Shown here one piece after another: positions 9,702 to 17,581 of a stretch of 64,000 bases of DNA. The DNA lies in NCBI GenBank assembly GCA_029242715.1, contig JAQWTL010000032.1:1-64000 (forward strand), written 5' to 3'. This stretch comes from Phycisphaerales bacterium (GTDB lineage Bacteria; Planctomycetota; Phycisphaerae; Phycisphaerales; SM1A02). Numbering within the stretch: the stretch's first letter is position 1; every line of letters begins with the position of its first letter. The notes below the pieces were generated by a model that did no database searches, had not been told where the DNA came from, and worked only from the letters and a program-made list of their open reading frames with translations. The position numbers were made by a program, and so were the translations under genes.

Positions 9702-9929
9702 CTACGAGCCGTCTTCCCTGGTCTGCCACATTGCGGAAACGTGGCTTGCGTCGATCCAGATCTGGCTCTGACGCGTCTTGATGTGAATGCCGTTGGAACT
9801 GTGCAGTTCAACGGCATGCTCAACATTCCTGAGTTCCATTGCGTCGGTCTGACCCTGAAGGACAAGGTCAAGTTCCTTGGTCGTGCCCTTCATTTCGTTC
9901 AGAACTCTCATGATTGGTCCGCGTTCCAT
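9702..9929 (-). CDS. 75-aa hypothetical protein between groES and groEL
   Basis: This short ORF starts with ATG at 9929, with AGAGGA nine bases upstream as a plausible Shine-Dalgarno, and ends with TAG, leaving 95 bp to groEL. The sequence has the balanced composition of a small alpha/beta protein: TKELDLVLQGQTDAMELRNV, then HAVELHSSNGIHIKTRQSQI, then WIDASHVSAMWQT. It contains no Cys, signal peptide or membrane segment. I do not recognise the family. Its place between groES and groEL suggests co-expression under heat-shock control and possibly a role tied to the chaperonin. The alternative is a chance frame in a long spacer; the ribosome-binding site and composition argue against it. Confidence 0.6.
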   Translation of the reverse strand: MERGPIMRVLNEMKGTTKELDLVLQGQTDAMELRNVEHAVELHSSNGIHIKTRQSQIWIDASHVSAMWQTREDGS

Positions 9930-9979
9930 CGATCATCCTCTGCATGAACACGGCTTCATGGCCGGTTCGTGGATTCAGT

Positions 9980-10273
9980 TCAGCTGTCAATAGTTCCAAG
10001 GATGTCATCCTCGGTCATGATCAGGTAATCGGAACCTTCGATCTTGATCTCAGTTCCTGCATAGGAAGAGAAGATCACGCGGTCACCCTTTTTGACCGTG
10101 AAAGGCAGGTACTCGCCGGTGTCCCGGTTGAGGTTGCCATTTCCGACGGCCACGATCTTGCCTTCGCGGGGCTTGTCCTTGGCAGACTCGGGAAGATAAA
10201 TCCCCGACTCGGTTCGATCCGCCACTTCTGATCGCTTGACAATCAATTTGTCACCCAGTGGTTTGACCTTCAT
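9980..10273 (-). CDS. groES: Co-chaperonin GroES (10 kDa, Hsp10)
   Basis: GroES (97 aa) is the heptameric lid of the GroEL chamber. It begins MKVKPLGDKLIVKRSE, has a mobile loop in the region ESGIYLPESAKDKPREGKIV, and ends with IKIEGSDYLIMTEDDILGTI, all typical. I chose the ATG at 10273 because family homology starts there and AGGA lies five to eight bases upstream (GGAGATACAGGAATC); the open frame continues for 93 meaningless codons beyond it. It follows the pseudo-receiver gene by 70 bp and leads into the 75-aa ORF and groEL. Confidence 0.97.
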   Translation of the reverse strand: MKVKPLGDKLIVKRSEVADRTESGIYLPESAKDKPREGKIVAVGNGNLNRDTGEYLPFTVKKGDRVIFSSYAGTEIKIEGSDYLIMTEDDILGTIDS

Positions 10274-10343
10274 GATTCCTGTATCTCCTCTGTCTTCTCT
10301 CCATGCATGTTCCATCCAGGAAGCAGCATGGGTTTGGTAGTTG

Positions 10344-10994
10344 TCACCTGGTGGTCCGGCCGGGTTGAGGCCAGCCGTCCCGGTAGTGTCGTCTGAGTAC
10401 TCTCCGGAGTACTTCCAGCAATGATTCGAGTTCAAGGGGGCGATCCAGTACCGCAAAGGCGCCTTCACGCAATGATTGGGAAAGACTGCGAGCGTGTTCT
10501 CTTGCAGATCCCTGTCGTGGTTTGACCACGATGGTTGGTGGTGGTGTCTCAAGTCGCTTGAGCAGTTGGAGCAACCGTGGGCCGCCGGTACGTGTGCCAG
10601 TCGTTGGAGTAGCCTTCTGGTTCAGAGGGATCTCCAGATCGACAACCGCGATATGGACTGGTTCGGTGTCGATGATCCTGGCAGCTTCATCACCGGATTC
10701 CGCCTGCATGGCTCGGATACCCATGGGAGTCAGGAGGCGGGGCAATTGCAGAACGGCCGGCATGTCTCGCCAGCCTCCATAGGTCAAAAGCAGATTGAGC
10801 CTCGGTCGGGCGGGGGCCTGACCAAGGTCTGCTGTCGCGTTAAAAGTGTCATGACCTGTGGGCATGATCCGGTATCCACTCCTGTCCACCGTCGTGGACC
10901 ACCTATTACAAGGCAATGGCCGTGCCTTGGTAAGGGCCTCCCGAAGGGCCTTGGGGGCACCAGCATCCAAGATGCGGGGTTCAATCGCTGTCAT
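10344..10994 (-). CDS. Degenerate response-regulator receiver protein upstream of groES
   Basis: This 216-aa protein has a receiver-like fold from about residue 63: a beta strand ([10 protein letters not shown]), a helix, [21 protein letters not shown], a strand with a possible phosphoacceptor Asp ([12 protein letters not shown]), a strand with Lys (TIVVKPRQG), and [21 protein letters not shown] at the end. The acidic pair normally found after strand 1 is missing, so it is probably a pseudo-receiver that does not bind magnesium normally. No output domain is present. The first 43 to 60 residues look unlike a domain, and an ATG at 10865 is an equally good start. It is followed by groES at 70 bp and diverges from asnS. 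Confidence 0.65.
   Translation of the reverse strand: MTAIEPRILDAGAPKALREALTKARPLPCNRWSTTVDRSGYRIMPTGHDTFNATADLGQAPARPRLNLLLTYGGWRDMPAVLQLPRLLTPMGIRAMQAESGDEAARIIDTEPVHIAVVDLEIPLNQKATPTTGTRTGGPRLLQLLKRLETPPPTIVVKPRQGSAREHARSLSQSLREGAFAVLDRPLELESLLEVLRRVLRRHYRDGWPQPGRTTR
10396..10413. promoter_or_regulatory. Inverted repeat upstream of groES (CIRCE-like arms, wrong spacing)
   Basis: AGTACTC and GAGTACT form perfect 7-bp arms separated by four bases, about 125 bp before the groES start and inside the 3' end of the pseudo-receiver gene. The arms resemble the inner halves of the HrcA operator CIRCE (AGCACTC ... GAGTGCT), but CIRCE has a 9-bp spacer, so this is only a candidate. Confidence 0.25.
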
Positions 10995-11112
10995 CTGCCT
11001 ATGCAGGGGGGTCAGTACCCTGCCATATTGGCGGGAGACGCCTTGCTCTCATCACGTGAGGTGGGGATACTTCGCGGCTACCCAGGCCACTTCTCAAGCA
11101 AGGATTCCCCCC

Positions 11113-12537
11113 ATGAGCCAGTCCTCCTCACCCAGTTCCATCAAGGACATCCTTGCAGGGAAAGCAGGCAGTGAAGGTGACCCCATTCGCATCCAGGGTT
11201 GGATTCGGACACGCCGCGATTCCAAAGCAGGGCTCTCATTCCTTCACGTTCATGACGGCAGTTGCTTCGACCCAGTTCAGGTTGTTGCTGAGTCCAGCTT
11301 GGAAAATTACGAATCGGAAATCCAGCGGCTGACAACAGCATGTGCAGTTGATGTTGTCGGGACTCTGGCGATGTCACAGGGCAAGGGGCAGTCGCTAGAG
11401 ATCCAGGCCTCTTCAGTAACAGTCGTTGGTTGGGTTGAAGATCCGGATACCTATCCGGTTCCTGCCAAGAGGCATACCTTCGAGTACCTCCGTGAGGTCG
11501 CGCATCTTCGTCCCCGGACCAACACGTTCAGTGCAGTAGCGCGAGTACGCAATCGCATCTCCGATGCGATTCATAGGTATTTCCAGTCCAATGGATTCTC
11601 CTGGATTCATACACCGATCATCACAGGCAGCGACTGCGAGGGTGCTGGCGAGATGTTCCGCATATCGACTCTTGACCTCGCAAATGTTCCGAAGGATGAG
11701 GCCGGAGAAATTGATTTCAGCCAGGACTTCTTTGGCAAGGAAACAAACCTGACCGTCTCAGGTCAGCTCAATGTCGAGGCCTATTGTCTGGCTTTGTCAA
11801 AGGTCTACACCTTCGGGCCCACGTTCCGTGCTGAAAACTCCAACACCTCAAGGCACCTTGCCGAGTTCTGGATGGTTGAGCCGGAAATCGCATTTGCCGA
11901 TCTGAATGATGACGCGGACCTGGCCGAGGACTTTCTCAAGTTCGTCTTCGCGGATCTGCTGAATGCTCTTCCGGATGACATGGCCTTCTTTGACAAGCGG
12001 ATCGATCCGGGCTGCATTGACCGACTGGAGACGTTTACCAAGTCGGCATTCGAACGCATGGATTACACGGAAGCCATCCGGCTGCTCGAGGAGGCGGTAT
12101 CAAAGGGAACGAAGTTCGATTATCCCGTGTCCTGGGGGATAGACCTCCAGTCTGAGCATGAACGATGGCTCACCGAGGAGCATGTCGGCCGTTCTGTGGT
12201 CGTGATGAATTATCCCAAGGACATCAAGGCGTTCTACATGCGTCTCAATGATGACGAGCGGACTGTGGCAGCCATGGATGTGCTGGCGCCAGGTATCGGA
12301 GAGATCATCGGTGGGGCCCAGCGGGAAGAGCGGCTGGATGTCCTTGATCGCAGGATCGGTGAGATGAATCTGGATCCAGCAGACTACTGGTGGTATCGCG
12401 ATCTTCGGAAGTACGGGACAGTGCCGCATGCGGGCTTTGGGTTGGGCTTGGAGCGGACTCTGGCTTATGCAACCGGGATGGCCAATGTCAGGGATCTGAT
12501 TCCTTTCCCAAGAACGCCTCGTACGGCCACTTTCTAG
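11113..12537 (+). CDS. asnS: Asparaginyl-tRNA synthetase
   Basis: This 474-aa class IIb synthetase charges tRNA-Asn. The N-terminal OB-fold anticodon-binding domain ([20 protein letters not shown], then [13 protein letters not shown]) is followed by the catalytic core with motif 2 ([20 protein letters not shown]) and motif 3 ([16 protein letters not shown]). The Asn form is distinguished from AspRS by length and by the [11 protein letters not shown] region. I chose the ATG at 11113 because AAGGA lies nine bases upstream; the long open frame before it does not look coding. It stands alone between the divergent pseudo-receiver gene and the B12-binding gene. Confidence 0.97.
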   Translation: MSQSSSPSSIKDILAGKAGSEGDPIRIQGWIRTRRDSKAGLSFLHVHDGSCFDPVQVVAESSLENYESEIQRLTTACAVDVVGTLAMSQGKGQSLEIQASSVTVVGWVEDPDTYPVPAKRHTFEYLREVAHLRPRTNTFSAVARVRNRISDAIHRYFQSNGFSWIHTPIITGSDCEGAGEMFRISTLDLANVPKDEAGEIDFSQDFFGKETNLTVSGQLNVEAYCLALSKVYTFGPTFRAENSNTSRHLAEFWMVEPEIAFADLNDDADLAEDFLKFVFADLLNALPDDMAFFDKRIDPGCIDRLETFTKSAFERMDYTEAIRLLEEAVSKGTKFDYPVSWGIDLQSEHERWLTEEHVGRSVVVMNYPKDIKAFYMRLNDDERTVAAMDVLAPGIGEIIGGAQREERLDVLDRRIGEMNLDPADYWWYRDLRKYGTVPHAGFGLGLERTLAYATGMANVRDLIPFPRTPRTATF

Positions 12538-12813
12538 ATATTGCGATCCAGGCAGCAGCAGGCTTCCAGGGCTGTTCCGGGTGGAAAAAAGCCCGATGGC
12601 CCGATGTAACCCGCATATCCTGCGCGTTTCGGGTCCGGTAACGAACTTTCCTTGCCACTTTCTCACTTTGTCCAGCATGAAGCCCCATGCACTCGATTGT
12701 CACTCTTGAACAAGGTTGTCGTCACGAGGACTTGGGGGCACGGGCCTTCATGGGGCGACAGGCGAGTAAGGGAAATCTGGTCAAGGCCCTCGTGGGCATC
12801 AAGGAGCGACAAG

Positions 12814-13518
12814 GTGAATTTCGAAGCGTTGAAAGAACGACTGTTTCCGATGCTGGTAATGGGAGACCGGGTGGGTGCACGAGCCATCATCAATGAGGCC
12901 GTGGAGTCCGGTACCAGTTCGGAAGAACTGACTCACGAGTGCTATTGGCCCATGCTCGACATGATCAATCTGATGTATCGCGAAGACAAGATGGCCAACT
13001 TGGCGCATCACTACGCCACGCGTCTGCTGAGGAGCCTGGTGGATCAGGCCCAGGCCAATTACCAACAGAAAACCAGTCGTGAACGCAGCATCATGCTCTT
13101 CTGTGGCGAGACCGAGGTTGATGATCTTGCCGCCCAGATGGTTGCAGACCTTGCCGAGGCAGACGGTTATTCCGTGAGCTTTGGAGGTGGCGGTGTGAGT
13201 TGGGATGAGATCATGGCGGAGGTTCACACGAGAACACCCGATGTGCTCCTCCTGTTCTCTTCAGCGGCATCAGATGCCCCCAACATCCGGATCCTGATTG
13301 ATTCGATCCGTGACATCGAGGCTTGCCCGAACATGCAGATTGCTGTCGGCGGCGGTGTTTTCAACCGAGCCGAGGGTCTAGCCGAAGAAATCGGAGCCGA
13401 TATCTGGGCAACGACCCCTCGCGATCTCATCGACTGCTTGCACAAGCAGGCCGATCGCCGGGCAACGCCAGAGCAGCGGACAGTCGGCCAACGCCGTGGA
13501 GATGCCATGGCGGCTTGA
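12814..13518 (+). CDS. B12-binding-domain protein lacking the cobalt-ligand histidine
   Basis: This 234-aa protein has a helical cap (about 1-80, YWPMLDMINLMYREDKMANL then AHHYATRLLRSL), resembling the B12-binding_2 cap of CarH and methionine synthase, followed by a Rossmann-like cobalamin-binding domain (RSIMLFCGETEVDDLAAQMV; DVLLLFSSAAS; MQIAVGGGVFN; GADIWATTPRDLI). The canonical D/E-x-H-x-x-G, whose His ligates cobalt, reads EVDDLAA, so base-off/His-on binding is not expected. No DNA-binding or catalytic domain is attached. The GTG start at 12814 has AAGGAG seven bases upstream. A terminator follows. It could be a diverged B12 sensor, a corrinoid carrier or a domain that has lost the cofactor. 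Confidence 0.75.
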   Translation: MNFEALKERLFPMLVMGDRVGARAIINEAVESGTSSEELTHECYWPMLDMINLMYREDKMANLAHHYATRLLRSLVDQAQANYQQKTSRERSIMLFCGETEVDDLAAQMVADLAEADGYSVSFGGGGVSWDEIMAEVHTRTPDVLLLFSSAASDAPNIRILIDSIRDIEACPNMQIAVGGGVFNRAEGLAEEIGADIWATTPRDLIDCLHKQADRRATPEQRTVGQRRGDAMAA

Positions 13519-13543
13519 GCGTTTGCACATAATGACCAGTAGC

Positions 13544-13574
13544 CAGGGGGCGGAATCCCAGATTCCGCCCCCTG
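13544..13574 (+). terminator. Hairpin terminator after the B12-binding gene
   Basis: A perfect 14-bp inverted repeat (13544-13557 with 13561-13574) around a 3-nt loop, 25 bp after the stop codon. The following sequence (TTGCATGGGT) has only a weak T tract. Confidence 0.7.
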
Positions 13575-13695
13575 TTGCATGGGTCTACAAGAACTTCAAA
13601 CAGTATTGCGTGCCAGATGATGGTCCAGCTTGTCTAGAGGGCTATCATGGGGCCTGACTGCGCCAAACAGGCCCTAACCCGGAGAGCTCAAGAAG

Positions 13696-16179
13696 ATGAT
13701 TGCCCGCCTGCCGATTCCAATGTTCCTGATCCTCATCGCTGTTCTTTGGATGCCCGTGAACGCCATGGCACAGCGATACCCATTTTTCGTACAGCCAGTT
13801 TCCGTCCAGGATCTCAAGCCCATGGCCGACGAGCTGAAGCTCTCGCCCACACAGGTGGAGGTCGTGATCGGTTTTCATGAGACCTACGGTGAGCAGTTCA
13901 ACAAACTGCAGGAGGGGGAGCTCAGTGAGCTGGTAGACCGGGCCATGGTCATTGGTCAGGACATGAACTGGATGGGCGGTCAGATGGAGATTCCTCCTCG
14001 GAAGGAAATTGAATCAGTCATCGAGGCTGCCGAGGATGTCTGGGACGCTTTCGATCGGATCGATCGAGAATTCATCAACAAGGTCCGTGGCTTGTTGCAT
14101 GAGGACCAGTTCCTTGCCCTCGAGCGTTTTCAGAACAAACGCAAGATCGAGTCCTATCGAACCGTTCACCTCAGGCTTGTTCGCAGCTTCAATGATGGCT
14201 CTGCCGCTCCTATCAGTGACATGGTGAAGCGGTTGGATCTGTCCGTGCTCGAAGAGCAGGAGCTGTATGAGGCGATGGATGCTTATGAGCGGGACATGGT
14301 TCAGCTGTGTAATCGACTTGAGAAGCAGATTCTCGCTGCCATCGTCATTCTCCTGGATGAAGTGGACAACAGCGGCCTTCGTGACATGGAAATGATGGAG
14401 ATGATGACCTGGTTCTCTGATGAAGACAGGCAGGAAGAGCTCAAGGGGATGCTCAATGAGCAGTCGATTCCCCTTCAGGAAACAGCGTCCAAGCTCAGCA
14501 AGCTCCATTGGGACACCTATGTCAAGGTCTTCGCACTTCTCCCTGAAGACAAGGCTCTGGATTTTCAGCAACGCTACTTCCGGGTCGTCTACAGCGCCGG
14601 GCGGGAAGTCTTCGAGACACGCTCCTTCATCAAGCGTGCGCTTGACCTGCCGTCAATCACATCCGATCAGCGAATGTCGATTGAGGAGATCTTCAGCAAA
14701 CTCAACACCGACTTTGATTCCCTGTCGAGAAAACTTGCCAAGGCTACTGAGTCACACCGGGCTTATCGCACCGTGGACGTGATGGAAGATGAGTCGCTCT
14801 CCCCTCACCAGGAAGCAATCGACAACTACAAGAGCAAGATTGCCGACCTTGGGGAGGAGGCCAGAAATGCCGTTGAGCTTCAGTTGCTGCCAGAGCAATT
14901 GGAAGCGCTTGATGTTGAAGAGCCTGAAGACGATTCAAGAAGGCCACGTTGGGCAAGAGGCCGTTCAGGCGGAGGTGGTCAGCAGGGTGGTAGCAGCTCG
15001 CGGTGGTCAAATCGTGGCGGAAATTTCCCGGTTGCCCCCATGGAGCTGGAACAGGTCACAAGGTTCGCCCTCTGGGTAGGTGTTTCCGATTCGGAGCTTC
15101 CGATGATCGAGACGCTCCATGATGGATACATGGTTGATTACGATTCGATGGGTGAATCCTATGGCGAAGAACTCAACGACAAGTATGAGGAACTGACCGA
15201 CGAAGAAGGTGGGCGAGGTCGATGGATGGACCGCCGCCGTGTTCGCTTGGAAGTCCTGGAAAAGTATCGGGGCTTGCTGGGAGGACGTGAGAACCAGTTC
15301 TTTGAAGAGTTCTCTGTCGTGCTGCCGGCGGATCTTGATCCGAAGATCGTTTCCACCATCCGTCGTGCACAGGACCGTGCACGGGAACGCAATGGGCAGA
15401 TGGCGAGTGACTGGGTTCTCAGAGGCCAGCCAGAGTCTGCAGTTGATGTCGGGTCACTTCTGCTCATGACAGATCCAACAGCAGTGGATCAGGAAACACG
15501 TCTGAAGATCATCACACTTCTGGATTCCTATGACGATGATGTGACAGGTGAAATCGCGTTGTTGGAAACCCAGATGGAGAAGCTCCAGACACTTCAGGAG
15601 CGACTCTGGTCGGAAGAGGAATATGACGCAGATCTTCGAAAGAACATGGACAAGATCAGAGAGAAGCGTCGAAACGATGTGAGCGAAACGGCCCTGCGTT
15701 TGACGCTGGCGAACCGCAGTGCCATGTCCAATATTGAAGAGATCCTTCCAGAGGAGACCAACTGGTATCTCCGCGAAGAGTATGACAAGGTCTCCTATCC
15801 CGACGTATTCCGTGATGGTTCTTCGATGGACAAGATCTTTGATCAGGCACTTGAGATGGATTCAATTACACCTGCGGAACGACAATCCGTTGAATCACTG
15901 GTGCTTGACCATCGTGGCCGCTATCGGGAGCTTACAGATGAGATGCTCCAGATTGCCAAGGATCGTTCTGCCGTGCCCACCTCATGGCCGCCGAATGAAG
16001 ACATGATGGATTCCTGGATGAAATCAGAACAGCTCAAGTACCAGCGAGGTGAACTCAACGGCCGTACTCGAACGCGTTTGCAATTGCTGCTTGGCGATGA
16101 GCGTGCTGTGGAAATCAGGGGGCTGATGGTTGATGTTCCAGAGATGGATGAACAAGTCGAGGTGGAAGCTGGTGAGTGA
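13696..16179 (+). CDS. Exported all-helical protein with six ~135-residue repeats
   Basis: This 827-aa protein has a signal peptide (IPMFLILIAVLWMPVNAMA, cleavage near residue 25) and is otherwise strongly helical and charged. The same pattern, roughly L-x-L-[ST]-x-x-[QE]-x10-Y-x6-L, recurs near residues 45, 181, 318, 460, 594 and 722, so units are spaced about 127-141 residues. Each unit also carries a second element like LLPEDKALDFQQRYFRVVY (LLHEDQFLALERF, LLPEQLEAL, VLPADLDPK, ILPEETNWYLREEY). The first element resembles the LTxxQ motif of periplasmic CpxP/Spy-type proteins. A Gly/Ser/Arg-rich linker lies at about 413-443. No enzyme motif is visible; a periplasmic scaffold or chaperone is a guess. 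The last 8 bp overlap the lipoprotein gene. Confidence 0.8.
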   Translation: MIARLPIPMFLILIAVLWMPVNAMAQRYPFFVQPVSVQDLKPMADELKLSPTQVEVVIGFHETYGEQFNKLQEGELSELVDRAMVIGQDMNWMGGQMEIPPRKEIESVIEAAEDVWDAFDRIDREFINKVRGLLHEDQFLALERFQNKRKIESYRTVHLRLVRSFNDGSAAPISDMVKRLDLSVLEEQELYEAMDAYERDMVQLCNRLEKQILAAIVILLDEVDNSGLRDMEMMEMMTWFSDEDRQEELKGMLNEQSIPLQETASKLSKLHWDTYVKVFALLPEDKALDFQQRYFRVVYSAGREVFETRSFIKRALDLPSITSDQRMSIEEIFSKLNTDFDSLSRKLAKATESHRAYRTVDVMEDESLSPHQEAIDNYKSKIADLGEEARNAVELQLLPEQLEALDVEEPEDDSRRPRWARGRSGGGGQQGGSSSRWSNRGGNFPVAPMELEQVTRFALWVGVSDSELPMIETLHDGYMVDYDSMGESYGEELNDKYEELTDEEGGRGRWMDRRRVRLEVLEKYRGLLGGRENQFFEEFSVVLPADLDPKIVSTIRRAQDRARERNGQMASDWVLRGQPESAVDVGSLLLMTDPTAVDQETRLKIITLLDSYDDDVTGEIALLETQMEKLQTLQERLWSEEEYDADLRKNMDKIREKRRNDVSETALRLTLANRSAMSNIEEILPEETNWYLREEYDKVSYPDVFRDGSSMDKIFDQALEMDSITPAERQSVESLVLDHRGRYRELTDEMLQIAKDRSAVPTSWPPNEDMMDSWMKSEQLKYQRGELNGRTRTRLQLLLGDERAVEIRGLMVDVPEMDEQVEVEAGE

Positions 16180-16804
16180 GGGGAAAACCACGCGGCTTCT
16201 GAGCAGGAGCGGCCTTCTGGTTCTGCTTGCCATTGCCATGCCAATGTCCTGTTCTTCGCCTCCTCAGATCACAAGGCAGGCTGGACCTGATGCACAGGTG
16301 AGCCGTCTTCCTGAATCTGCACAGGAAGACAGGTGGCCATCGGAGAAGCTTGAATTTGCGATTGCCCGCCCGAGTTATGACCAAGGGACGGGCAAGCGGC
16401 CAAGTGTTGATTCTCGTACCACCCTGGCGGTGCTGGATCCTGATCGCGCGACATGGATCATGGCCAGCCGCCTGGACGATGCTCAGGGGCTGGAACTTAC
16501 GAACCAACTGGAGCAACTGGTCATTATGAGCACACTTCATGGTGTCCAGCCTGGAGCAAGCCATCCTCTTCAGGCAGCCCTCAGCCTGCAGCCAGAAGGG
16601 AAGGAGACCATGAGAACCCTTCCCGGTGGGCAGTGGCGGATTCTGAAGGTCAATACTGCAACTGATGGGGATCACTCCTCCAGCATCGTCCTGGCCATTC
16701 AGGATGAGCAGGGGAAGGTCGCAGGGGAGGCGGAAATAGATCTCCCAACAGCTCGCGATCTGTTGATCCGGCTCTCCTCAGCCATACGATCGCCAGGGCC
16801 CTGA
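16172..16804 (+). CDS. Putative lipoprotein, unknown family
   Basis: This 210-aa protein starts with a hydrophobic signal (LLSRSGLLVLLAIAMPMSC), suggesting lipidation at Cys, although the -3 position is Pro rather than Leu. The mature part is soluble and mixed alpha/beta, with RTTLAVLDPDRATWIMASRL and a long C-terminal strand-rich segment. I do not recognise it. The GTG start at 16172 overlaps the upstream stop by 8 bp (GTGAGTGA), implying translational coupling with the six-repeat protein, so the two probably work together in the envelope. The frame is open farther upstream, but only inside that gene. Confidence 0.7.
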   Translation: MSEGKTTRLLSRSGLLVLLAIAMPMSCSSPPQITRQAGPDAQVSRLPESAQEDRWPSEKLEFAIARPSYDQGTGKRPSVDSRTTLAVLDPDRATWIMASRLDDAQGLELTNQLEQLVIMSTLHGVQPGASHPLQAALSLQPEGKETMRTLPGGQWRILKVNTATDGDHSSSIVLAIQDEQGKVAGEAEIDLPTARDLLIRLSSAIRSPGP

Positions 16805-16903
16805 AGGCGGACGTTGGCAGGCCCCGTCACTTGGTACGCTTTGCTTTTCTGAGACGTTTTCTGCGTTCAGATCATGCGTCCTTTGTGAAGAGAGGTTTGT
16901 TAC

Positions 16904-17581
16904 GTGTCCCAGAAACTGTTCTTCAACCTGATGGCAATCATCAGCCTGCTGATGCTTGGTGGATTGAGTGGTCCCTTGGTTACAAGGGGAGGTGAACAGG
17001 GCGGAGTTGGTTCCGTCACTGTGCAAACCGGGCATGGAGTGTCCGTGATCTGGAGTACTCAAACCGGCACCCTGCAGAAGGCCGTCATAACCAATTCACA
17101 AGGGACATCAACTCTTGATATTGGAACGATGCCACCATCCTGGTTTGTCCAGCAAGACTCCGGGAGCTTGATGCCCTTGCAGTGCAAGTGGCGGGGCTAC
17201 CGAATCAACGCAGATCAGGTCACTCTTCTTTATGAACTCACGGTGCCAGACGGCCCTGTGCTGTCAGTCGAAGAACAGCCCAAATCCATTGTTGGCCCAG
17301 GTGGCCTCTTGTCTCTTCAGCGAACGTTCAGTGTTCATCACAACTCGGATGATCAAGCTGCCTCCCCAGCACTTGTGAAGCGAATCAGGACCGGGACAAA
17401 TGAGGGTGTGACTTTGCCCAACAGGACAAATGGTCGACTTCAGCCCCTGGGTCTCAATGACAATCTGATGGCTGATGTCACATTCGCCAATGCTGGCTCG
17501 ACTGTGATTACGACCACATTCAACGGTCACTGGGTGGATCAGCCAGATCGGCCGATTACGGCCAAGGAGTCGAATCCATGA
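16904..17581 (+). CDS. Exported protein of unknown function, first gene of the kinase-globin operon
   Basis: This 225-aa protein has an N-terminal hydrophobic segment (LFFNLMAIISLLMLGGLSGPL), a likely signal peptide or anchor, then a beta-rich domain: VTVQTGHGVSVIWSTQTGTL, WFVQQDSGSLMPLQCKWRGY, YRINADQVTLLYELTVPDGP, LQRTFSVHHN. It resembles the beta-sandwich pieces found beside propeller and PA14 proteins in planctomycetes, but I cannot name the family. The GTG start at 16904 has AGAGG eight bases upstream. Its stop overlaps the next gene by 4 bp (ATGA), so the two should be made in a fixed ratio. Confidence 0.7.
   Translation: MSQKLFFNLMAIISLLMLGGLSGPLVTRGGEQGGVGSVTVQTGHGVSVIWSTQTGTLQKAVITNSQGTSTLDIGTMPPSWFVQQDSGSLMPLQCKWRGYRINADQVTLLYELTVPDGPVLSVEEQPKSIVGPGGLLSLQRTFSVHHNSDDQAASPALVKRIRTGTNEGVTLPNRTNGRLQPLGLNDNLMADVTFANAGSTVITTTFNGHWVDQPDRPITAKESNP

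Noticed and set aside
10396-10413. True CIRCE element for HrcA
   Set aside because: Arms resemble CIRCE but the spacer is four bases, not nine, and the outer arm bases differ.
12538-12813. Possible cobalamin riboswitch ahead of the B12-binding gene
   Set aside because: I could not find the B12-box or the conserved core of the cobalamin riboswitch in this spacer.
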